Of a DNA stretch of 64,000 nt, positions 26,648 through 33,086 are shown piece by piece. The DNA lies in contig BNBA01000013.1 of assembly GCA_014654535.1 (NCBI GenBank), positions 1 through 64,000 of the forward strand, in the 5' to 3' direction. The translations under genes and the position numbers were made by a program. The notes beneath the pieces were generated by a model that made no database searches, was not told the DNA's origin, and worked only from the letters and a program-made list of their open reading frames with translations. The stretch is from Xanthomonas boreopolis (lineage in GTDB: Bacteria; Pseudomonadota; Gammaproteobacteria; Xanthomonadales; Xanthomonadaceae). The first letter of the stretch is position 1. Each line of letters begins with the position of its first letter.

Positions 26648-26777
26648 GCGCTATTCGCGCCGCACATTGATGGTTTCCCCTGGAAAGCCTCAAAGACACT
26701 GGGTCCCCGCCTTCGCGGGGACGACGGTGGGGAGATGCGTGCGAGCGTGATGATTGCGGCTACGGCTACGGCTGCAA
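26648..26777. repeat. Intergenic stretch with a GGGTCCCCGCCTTCGCGGGG palindrome
   Basis: After the operon stop, CACTGGGTCCCCGCCTTCGC and GGGGACGACGGTGGGG (26699-26734) form the same palindrome that occurs in the 138-bp tandem array at 10.8-11.2 kb. It is followed by a short GCGGCTACGGCTACGGCTGC run leading into the microsatellite. I see no gene here. Confidence 0.7.
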
Positions 26778-26830
<53 letters not shown>

Positions 26831-27109
26831 GACTTTGCTTCAGCTTCTCGCCTTTGACTTACCGGGGCCCCTCCGTAGCGGCGGAGACGGTGGGAAAACC
26901 CGAAGGGCGGCGCACAGGGGCTCGCCGGAAAAGGCGAAGCACTGCTTCGCCCCGGCGGGCGGGCATTCGCCGCGCGGCGAATGCCCCGGACTCGGCCGCG
27001 TAGCGGACGAGTGCGTCGTTTTCGGCCGCGGCAGGATGCCGCGTCCGAAAATCCCGCCGGCTCCGTGGACCCCGCAGCAAAGCTGCGGGCGCGCAGGCGG
27101 GGTGTGCTT

Positions 27110-27137
27110 GATCAGCCGTTCGGCTGCTGTGAAGCGC
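27110..27137 (+). repeat. 28-bp nested palindromic micro-element, copy 1
   Basis: GATCAGCCGTTCGGCTGCTG followed by TGAAGCGC interrupts composite repeat B between GGGTGTGCTT and TTCTTTTGG. Copies A and C are uninterrupted at this position, giving an empty-site comparison. The core AGCCGTTCGGCT is a perfect palindrome. Confidence 0.8.
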
Positions 27138-27310
27138 TTCTTTTGGTCACTTTTCTTTACGCGGCACCTCCTTGTGCCGCGCCCTTCGGGCCGGCTTCGC
27201 CGTGCGGTGCCGCTCCTGCGGCGCGCGTGCACAAGCAAAGAAAAGTGACTCGCCAAAGGCGAAAGCTTTTGCCTTTCTCGCCAAAGGCCCCAAAAGCAAC
27301 GTCCATAGAT

Positions 27311-27338
27311 GATCAGCCGTTCGGCTGCTGAAAAGCGC
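27311..27338 (+). repeat. 28-bp nested palindromic micro-element, copy 2
   Basis: GATCAGCCGTTCGGCTGCTG followed by AAAAGCGC lies between CCATAGAT and CTCCCGCTTTCGCGGG. In copy A the same junction reads CCATGGAT directly joined to TCCCGCTTTCGCGGG, so this is an insertion into the unit. Confidence 0.8.
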
Positions 27339-27399
27339 CTCCCGCTTTCGCGGGAATGACGGTAGTGGGGAATTCCGGGGAACAGTGAGACGGCGTGGA

Positions 27400-28593
27400 T
27401 CAGCCCGCCAACCCCTCAACCACCTTTCCCCGCGCACGCGCATCCAACCAAACCCCATTGCCCACCGTAAGCGTGCAATCCGCCAACGCCCGCGCCTGCG
27501 GCACCTCCGCCGGCACCACGCGATCGCCCAGGTACGCGTAGTCCGGCAACGCATGGACGAACATCCGGCTCACTCCCAGCCCCGCCGTCCACAACCTGCG
27601 CAACGCCGCGTCCCGCCGCGTCCGGTCCGGCAGCCGCAACCACAGCACCGGCCACGTACCGCGTTCCCCGTCACGATCGCCGTAGACCGTCACGCCCGGC
27701 AGCGCCGCCAGTTCCTCGCGCCAGGCCAGCGCCCGCTCGCGCGCAGCGTCCAGGAATCCCGGCAACCGCGACACCGCATTGGCACCGACCGCGCGCCGCC
27801 AGCGGCCGACCCGGTGCACGGGGATGTCCGGACCGAACAGGTCGCCGACCGCGCGCACCGGATCGCCTTCGCGCAGCGCGCGCCGCAGCGGCATGCCGTA
27901 GGCCAGCGCCAGCGCGCGCGGCCGGTACAGCAGCGCCAACCCGAGCAGCTCGGCGCTGCGCCGCAGCTCCCAGAGCGGTCGCGCCGGCACCCGCGCCAGC
28001 TCGCGCGCCAGCAGCACGCGCAGGTTCGGGTCGGTACTGACCAGCACGCCGCCTTCGTACAGCGACAGGCCCTTGCCCGCCGCCAGGCTGAAGAAGCCGA
28101 TGTCGCCATGCAGCCCCACGCTGCGGTCGCCGACCCGGGCGCCCAGCGCCTGCGCCGCATCCTCGATCACCCACGCGCCGCAGCCATGCGCCACCGCGCA
28201 CGCCGCCGCCACGTCGGCGATGCGGCCACCGAGATGGGTCGGCACCACCGCCAGCGTGCGTGCCCCGCAGGCGACGCGCAGGGTGTCCGGATCGAACTCG
28301 AAGTGGCCCGCGCGCAGGTCGCACAGGCGCAACTTCAGGCCCGCCGCATGCACTGCCAACGCCACCAGCGGGCAGGTGTAGGCCGGCACCACCACCTCGT
28401 CGCGCCCGGGCGCGAGGCGCCGCAGCACCCGCAACGACAGCAGCAGGGCGACCGTGCCCGAGCAGGTCAGCAGCGGCTCCGGCAATCCGAACAGCGCCTG
28501 CAGCCGTGCCTCCAACGCGTCGCCGCGGCGCGGCCACAGGTCGCCGAGATGCAGCGGCAGGCCGGCGGTCGGCGGCAGCTCAGATCGCGGCAT
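27400..28593 (-). CDS. DegT/DnrJ/EryC1-family aminotransferase
   Basis: This 397-residue PLP enzyme of the sugar-aminotransferase type shows CSGTVAL near 44-50, VVPTHLGGRIAD, the EDAAQALGA motif at 144-152 and the PLP Lys174 in SLAAGKGLS (the family usually has a His or Ser context here). It would aminate a nucleotide- or lipid-linked keto-sugar. It ends a minus-strand operon of an esterase and two small EamA proteins, reminiscent of ArnB with ArnE/ArnF, but the rest of the arn set is absent locally. It overlaps the upstream gene by 14 bp. Confidence 0.85.
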   Translation of the reverse strand: MPRSELPPTAGLPLHLGDLWPRRGDALEARLQALFGLPEPLLTCSGTVALLLSLRVLRRLAPGRDEVVVPAYTCPLVALAVHAAGLKLRLCDLRAGHFEFDPDTLRVACGARTLAVVPTHLGGRIADVAAACAVAHGCGAWVIEDAAQALGARVGDRSVGLHGDIGFFSLAAGKGLSLYEGGVLVSTDPNLRVLLARELARVPARPLWELRRSAELLGLALLYRPRALALAYGMPLRRALREGDPVRAVGDLFGPDIPVHRVGRWRRAVGANAVSRLPGFLDAARERALAWREELAALPGVTVYGDRDGERGTWPVLWLRLPDRTRRDAALRRLWTAGLGVSRMFVHALPDYAYLGDRVVPAEVPQARALADCTLTVGNGVWLDARARGKVVEGLAG

Positions 28594-28981
28594 CGGCCAT
28601 CGCCGCGTCGATGCGCTGCGATTCGGCGCGCGCCAGGCAGGCCACGCCGGCCAGGATCAGGACGGCACCGAGCAGGTGCACGCCGGTCACCGGTTCGCCC
28701 AGCAGCCAGGCCGACAGCACCAGTACCGTAACCACTTCCAGGTGCGAGGCGGCGAAGGCCGGGCCGATCGGCGCGCGTTCCAGCAGCGTCATCCAGGTGA
28801 AGAACGCGCCGACGTAGCCCAGCAGCGAGCCGTAGATGTAGGGCTGCCCGAACAACCGCTCCAGCCACGCGACGCCGAACTCCAGCGGCAGCGCATGCGC
28901 GCCGGCCAGCTTGAAGCACAGCTGCGCCAGCGTGTCGAACGCCATCAGCAGCGGGAACCCGATCAGGTACAGCTTTCTCAT
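28580..28981 (-). CDS. Small EamA/SMR-type membrane protein, second of a pair (133 aa)
   Basis: This protein has four transmembrane helices (LIGFPLLMAFDTLAQLCFK, IYGSLLGYVGAFFTWMTLL, HLEVVTVLVLSAWLLGEP, VHLLGAVLILAGVACLA) with the small multidrug resistance/EamA half-unit layout. The size and pairing with a 121-residue homologue match ArnE/ArnF-like flippase subunits, which act as heterodimers; that function is inferred. The start at ATG 28981 overlaps the previous gene's end by 4 bp. Confidence 0.8.
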   Translation of the reverse strand: MRKLYLIGFPLLMAFDTLAQLCFKLAGAHALPLEFGVAWLERLFGQPYIYGSLLGYVGAFFTWMTLLERAPIGPAFAASHLEVVTVLVLSAWLLGEPVTGVHLLGAVLILAGVACLARAESQRIDAAMADAAI

Positions 28982-29343
28982 CCGCCCACTCCCACGACCA
29001 TCACGCCCAGGCCGATCAGGCTCATCCCGGCCAGCCGCAACGGCGTCAGCCGCTCGCCGAAGAACACCCGCCCGGCCAGCATCAGCGCCAGGATGTTGAC
29101 CGAGCCGAGCAGCACCCCTTCCGACAACGGCACCAGCGACAGGAACGCGATCCAGGCCAGGAACTCGACCACGTAGCTGGCCACGCCGACCCACAGCCAG
29201 GGCCGCGCCAGGCGATGGCGCCAGCGCGCCACCACGTCGCCGCCGGCCGCGATGCCTTCCACCGCCGCGGTCTTGAACGCCAGTTGCCCGGCGGTATCGA
29301 CCACCACGGTCAGCAGCCACAGCGTCGCCGCGAGCAGGCTCAC
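28978..29343 (-). CDS. Small EamA/SMR-type membrane protein, first of a pair (121 aa)
   Basis: This four-helix half-size EamA/SMR protein contains ATLWLLTVVVDTAGQLAFK, LWVGVASYVVEFLAWIAFL, VPLSEGVLLGSVNILALML and RLAGMSLIGLGVMVVGVGG. The start is GTG 29343, overlapping the hydrolase stop (GTGA). Two adjacent, non-identical SMR-like genes normally encode a heterodimeric transporter or flippase. The operon suggests an export or flipping step for a product made by the DegT aminotransferase. Confidence 0.78.
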   Translation of the reverse strand: MSLLAATLWLLTVVVDTAGQLAFKTAAVEGIAAGGDVVARWRHRLARPWLWVGVASYVVEFLAWIAFLSLVPLSEGVLLGSVNILALMLAGRVFFGERLTPLRLAGMSLIGLGVMVVGVGG

Positions 29344-30233
29344 GTCGGCACCGCGACCGGCAGCGGCAGGTCCTGCGCCTGGGTTCCATGGCCTTCCCCG
29401 GCGATGCGCCGGAAGAAGTGGGCGGTGCGGTCGGTCAACAGGCGCCGCTGCCGGTCCAGGGTCAGCATGTGGTAGCTGTCCTCCATCAGCAGGAACTCGG
29501 TCGGCCCGGACACGCCGTCCAGCACCCACTCGGCGTTGCGCAGGCTGGCCACGTCGTCCTCGGCCGCATGCGCCACCAGGCACGGCGCGGTCACCCGGGG
29601 CAGCGCGCGCCGCACCCGCGCCGACAGCGCGTACAGCTCGGCCAGCGCGTGCCAGGGATTGCCGGGCAGGCCGGCGACGCTGCTGTCCTCGCCCTGCATC
29701 GCCGCGCCGATCTGCGCGCGCAGGCGCTCGTCGCGCAACCCGTACGGCGGCTCCTCCATGAACATGCGGTGGCGGCCGATGCCGAAGCGCTTGAACCACG
29801 GCAGCAGGAACGAGAGGTGGCGCGTCCACGGGATGTTCCAGCCGTCGTAGCGGAAGGTGGCACCATAGACCCCGACGCCCGCCACCCACTGCGGCCGCTC
29901 GCTCGCCAGCAGCAGCGCCAGCAACGCGCCCATCGACAGCCCGGCGACGAACATCCGGTCGACCGTGCTGGCCAGCGCCCCGGCGGCGTTGTCGACGCTG
30001 GCATACCAATCGCGCCAGCCGGTGGCGAGCAGGTCCTCCATGTCGCCGCAGTGGCCGGCCAATTGCACGCCGTGCACGGTGAAGCCGGCGCGGTTCAGGC
30101 CCATGCCGACCCGGCGCATCTCCGCCGGGGTGCCGGTCAGGCCGTGGACGAGCAGCACGCCATGGCGGCCGCCTGGGAAGAAGAATTCGCTGGAACGGAT
30201 CACGTCGGGCACCTCCTGGAAGAGGGCCAGCAT
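29340..30233 (-). CDS. Alpha/beta-hydrolase (carboxylesterase-like)
   Basis: This 297-residue cytoplasmic serine hydrolase has the nucleophile Ser100 in AGLSMGA, an oxyanion-hole HGLTGTP near 30-36, an acid in HAAEDDVASL, and a catalytic His in DSYHMLTLD. It resembles Est30-type carboxylesterases and monoacylglycerol lipases. It heads the minus-strand operon with the EamA pair and the DegT aminotransferase, so it may deacylate an intermediate of that pathway. The substrate is unknown. Confidence 0.82.
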   Translation of the reverse strand: MLALFQEVPDVIRSSEFFFPGGRHGVLLVHGLTGTPAEMRRVGMGLNRAGFTVHGVQLAGHCGDMEDLLATGWRDWYASVDNAAGALASTVDRMFVAGLSMGALLALLLASERPQWVAGVGVYGATFRYDGWNIPWTRHLSFLLPWFKRFGIGRHRMFMEEPPYGLRDERLRAQIGAAMQGEDSSVAGLPGNPWHALAELYALSARVRRALPRVTAPCLVAHAAEDDVASLRNAEWVLDGVSGPTEFLLMEDSYHMLTLDRQRRLLTDRTAHFFRRIAGEGHGTQAQDLPLPVAVPT

Positions 30234-30284
30234 CCCCGTCGAGGTTTTCCCGAAGCTTTCGGCGGCGCGTCCGGGCGCGTGCGT

Positions 30285-31703
30285 TCAGGCGACGTATCGG
30301 TTTGCGGACGGATCGCGCGGCAACGGGAAACGGATCTCCACCCGCAAGCCGCCTTGCGCCCCCCGCAGGAACTCGACCGTGGCCTGGTGCCGGCTGGCGA
30401 TGCCCTGCACGATCGCCAGCCCCAGGCCGGAACCGTCGCCGCCCGCGCCCGGTGCGCGGAAGAAGCGCTCGCCCAGGCGCGCCAGCAGCGCATCGGGCAC
30501 GCCCGGGCCGTCGTCCTCGACGCTGAGCACCGCCTGCGCGCCGGCCGCGGCCAGCCCGACGGTGACGCTGTGGCCGGGCCCGGCATAGCGCAGCGCGTTG
30601 TCGATCAGGTTGTCGAGCAGTTCCTGCAGGTCCGAGGCATCGCCGGGCACCACCAGCGCCTGCGGCTCCCCGCCTTCGGCCTGGTAGCCCAGGTCGACGT
30701 CCGCCGCCAGCGCTTCCGGCACCCGCGCCGCCACCGCCTGCGGCACCAGCCGGTGCAGCGCGACCGGCGACTGGGCGTCGGCGTCGCGGTGCGGCGACTG
30801 CACCCGGCTCAGCGCCAGCAACTGGCTGGCGGCGCGCGCCGTGCGCCCGGTCAGCCGGCGGATATGCGCCAGCGAATCCCGCAGCTGCTCCGGGTCGGCG
30901 CCCATCGCGCGCTCGGCATGCAACTGCAGGCCGGCCAGCGGCGTGCGCAGTTGGTGCGCGGCGTCGGTGATGAAGCGCTCGTGCAGCGCCAGCGTGCCGC
31001 GCACGCGCGCGAACAGCGCATCCAGGGTCTGGGTCAGCGGCAGGATCTCCAGCGGTACGTCCGGGCCGGTGACCGGCGCCAGCGCCTGCTCGCGCTCGGC
31101 CAGGCGCCGGGTCAGCGGATCGAGCACGCCCAGGCCGTGCCTGACCCCGAACCACACCAGCCACATCACCGCCGCGATCAGCACCGCCTGCGCCGGCAGG
31201 GTCAGCTGCAGGATGTCGCGGGCGCTGCGCTGGCGGTCGATCAGGGTCTCGGCCACGGTCACGGTCAGCACGTCGCCGGCCTCGTAGGGCGAGGGCACGC
31301 CGATCGAGGCGGCGCGCAACCGCCGCACGCCGTCGTCGATGTCGTACAGCAGCGGCCCGGTCCCGGGCGCCGGCTGGTGGACCCGGTGCAACCCGGTATC
31401 GCCGTAGATCAGGCCATGCCGGCGGCTGGACACGGAAAAGTAGTTGGGGCCGTCGGGATCGTAGCGGAGCAGGAACTGCGCCTGCGCCGACAGCACCCGC
31501 TCGCCCGGGCTGTTGCGCAGCATCGCGGCCAGCGCGCTGAGGTCGTCGGTCAGGTTCTTGTCGTGCGCGCGATTGGCGTAGCCGAGCGCCATCCGGTAGG
31601 TCACCGCCGCGTCCAATGCCAGCAGGATCAGCATCGGCACCGCCAGGAACAGCAGCAGGCGCCGGCGCAGGCTCGGCCGCGCCACCGCGCGCTCAAGGCT
31701 CAT
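30285..31703 (-). CDS. TctE-like sensor histidine kinase
   Basis: This 472-residue sensor has a first membrane helix at about 15-35, a periplasmic domain typical of 2CSK_N (MALGYANRAHDKNLTDDLSA), a second helix near 170-187, then the H-box with His250 (FITDAAHQLRTPLAGL), the N-box NLIDNALRYAG and the GSGLGLAI G-box. It should phosphorylate the adjacent response regulator. TctDE systems respond to tricarboxylates, but no tct transporter is linked, so the signal is uncertain. ATG 31703 overlaps the regulator gene by 11 bp. Confidence 0.88.
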   Translation of the reverse strand: MSLERAVARPSLRRRLLLFLAVPMLILLALDAAVTYRMALGYANRAHDKNLTDDLSALAAMLRNSPGERVLSAQAQFLLRYDPDGPNYFSVSSRRHGLIYGDTGLHRVHQPAPGTGPLLYDIDDGVRRLRAASIGVPSPYEAGDVLTVTVAETLIDRQRSARDILQLTLPAQAVLIAAVMWLVWFGVRHGLGVLDPLTRRLAEREQALAPVTGPDVPLEILPLTQTLDALFARVRGTLALHERFITDAAHQLRTPLAGLQLHAERAMGADPEQLRDSLAHIRRLTGRTARAASQLLALSRVQSPHRDADAQSPVALHRLVPQAVAARVPEALAADVDLGYQAEGGEPQALVVPGDASDLQELLDNLIDNALRYAGPGHSVTVGLAAAGAQAVLSVEDDGPGVPDALLARLGERFFRAPGAGGDGSGLGLAIVQGIASRHQATVEFLRGAQGGLRVEIRFPLPRDPSANRYVA

Positions 31704-32382
31704 CGCCGCCATCCTGGCATTCCTGCAGCAGATAGCCGAGTCCGCGGATGGTCCGGATGCCCACGCCGCTGCCGTGCAGCTTGCGGCGCAGGCGGTGCAT
31801 GGCGATGTCCAGGCCGTTGTCGCTGATCTCCTCGTCCCATCCGCACAGCGTCTCCACCAGCTGCGCCCGGCTGGTGACCCGCCCGGCGCGCACCGCCAGC
31901 GCATCGAGCAGCCCGAACTCGCGCGCGGTCAGCTCCAGCGCGTCCTCGCCCACCCAGGCGCGGTGGCCGGTCAGGTCCAGGCGCAGCCGGCCCAGCCGCA
32001 GCTCAGGCGCGCCCTGGCTGATCGCACGGCGCAGCACCGAGCGCACCCGCGCCTCGAACTCCTTCAATGCGAACGGCTTGACCAGGTAGTCGTCGGCACC
32101 GAGATCGAGCACCTGCACGCGCTCGTCCAGTCCTTCGCGCGCGGTGATCACCAGCACCGGGGTGTGGTTCCCGCGCCGGCGCAGCCGTTCCAGCACGCGC
32201 ACGCCGTCCATCTCGCCGAGCAGGCCCAGGTCCAGCACCAGCAACTGGTAGTCGGTGCTGCGCAACGCGGCATCGGCGTGGCCGCCGTCGTCGACATGGT
32301 CCACCGCATGCCCCTGCTGGCGCAGCGCGGTCACCACTGCGTCGGCGATCGACGGCTCGTCCTCGGCGATCAGTACGCGCAT
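31693..32382 (-). CDS. OmpR/TctD-like response regulator
   Basis: This 229-residue regulator has a receiver domain with acidic residues at 8-9, phospho-acceptor Asp51 (LLVLDLGLLGEMDG), a conserved Thr/Lys pair (VITARE, YLVKPFA), and a winged-helix output domain with LTAREFGLLDAL and DIAMHRLRRKL. ATG 32382 (MRVLIAEDEPS) was chosen over a longer N-terminal extension without similarity. It is the first gene of the two-gene operon. Confidence 0.92.
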   Translation of the reverse strand: MRVLIAEDEPSIADAVVTALRQQGHAVDHVDDGGHADAALRSTDYQLLVLDLGLLGEMDGVRVLERLRRRGNHTPVLVITAREGLDERVQVLDLGADDYLVKPFALKEFEARVRSVLRRAISQGAPELRLGRLRLDLTGHRAWVGEDALELTAREFGLLDALAVRAGRVTSRAQLVETLCGWDEEISDNGLDIAMHRLRRKLHGSGVGIRTIRGLGYLLQECQDGGDEP

Positions 32383-32631
32383 GGCAGGGGTTCCGGATGC
32401 GGCGAGCGGCCGCAATACGGCCGTGCGGGAGAACGGGGCGGGACCGATGGGCGCATGGGAATCGGGCGATGTAACGGGTGCGGCACAGTCTGAGCGAAAG
32501 CGGATGCCTGCACATGCCGCGCGGCGATCCCCCATTCGGCGCCGGTTTATCCCGGCGCCGCATGCGTGGCATTCGACAGGCGACGCCGCCGGGCACGTAT
32601 TTACCTTGGTGAAACATTTCGCGCGGACAAT

Positions 32632-32754
32632 AAAAAGCCCCGCGGACCAGGGGGAGGTCGGCGGGGCCAGGGAACGGGAACTTGGGGAGGAGTTCCGTTC
32701 CGAGATCTGCTCCAGGGGATGGGAGGAGATCTACAGACAGGCGTTGCGCCTGTC
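32632..32754 (-). ncRNA. sX13: sX13-type small RNA
   Basis: On the minus strand downstream of polA, about 120 nt fold into a 5' hairpin (GACAGGCGCAACGCCTGTC), a stem GATCTCC...GGAGCAGATC with a CCCC loop, a stem GGAACGGAACT...AGTTCCCGTTCC with a CCCC loop, and an intrinsic terminator GCCCCGC...GCGGGGC followed by TTTTTATT. A TTATAG -10-like box lies six bases upstream of the first hairpin. This matches sX13 of Xanthomonas: about 115 nt, located downstream of polA, with C-rich loops that act on GGGG-containing mRNAs. The identification is from structure and position, not from alignment. Confidence 0.82.
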
Positions 32755-32889
32755 GAGGGCTATAACACCACTCCGCACATTGATGGATCGTGAAGATTCC
32801 GGTTAAGAAATCGTCGGATTAAGGACGGATTCATTCCGACGCCGCTGCGCCGATCGCTTGCATGGCGCCAGGCCCACTGCTTGCTGGCA

Positions 32890-32991
32890 TCTCGCTTCGG
32901 CGCTTTTGCACGGGCAAGGAAAAAGTGGTTCGCCAATAAGAGCGAAAGCCATTTCTCCGGAAACTTTTGTTTCTGAAAACGGAAACAAAAG
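32890..32991. repeat. Degenerate fragment of the composite repeat and hairpin behind polA
   Basis: The run TTTTGCACGGGCAAGGAAAA then AGTGGTTCGCCAATAAGAGC resembles the CACAAGCAAAGAAAAGTGGC part of composite repeats A and B. It is followed by an exact 10-bp inverted repeat, CTTTTGTTTC and GAAACAAAAG, at 32964-32991. It could terminate polA; the flanking bases are not a strong U-tract. Nothing else gene-like is visible between sX13 and polA. Confidence 0.5.
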
Positions 32992-33086
32992 CCAACTGAC
33001 CGCCCGGCAAGCCGACCTGTACCGGAATCCCGCCCACAACGAGCGAAGCGCCCGGCCCCGCCGCCGGGGACAGGGCTCGCCGCGCC

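Larger units (their letters stand above)
26864..27366 (+). repeat. Dispersed composite repeat, copy B
   Basis: This copy matches copy A closely from GGGGCCCCTCC onward, including the GGCGAAGCACTGCTTCGCC hairpin, CATTCGCCGCGCGGCGAATG, CCCGCAGCAAAGCTGCGGG, and the CTTTTCTTT ... AAAGAAAAG pair. It also carries a GGCCGCGGCAGGATGCCGCG insertion and two 28-bp nested elements that copy A lacks. It lies between two convergent genes (arginase-like, DegT) and could terminate both. Frames across it differ among copies, arguing against coding. Confidence 0.88.

Noticed and set aside
30285-32382. Linking the TctDE-like system to the dicarboxylate symporter at 45.5 kb
   Set aside because: They are 13 kb apart with unrelated genes between, and the symporter operon has its own LysR regulator.
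32566-32806. Small plus-strand ORFs over 32.57-32.81 kb
   Set aside because: They are antisense to the sX13-type hairpins and have no ribosome-binding site or similarity.
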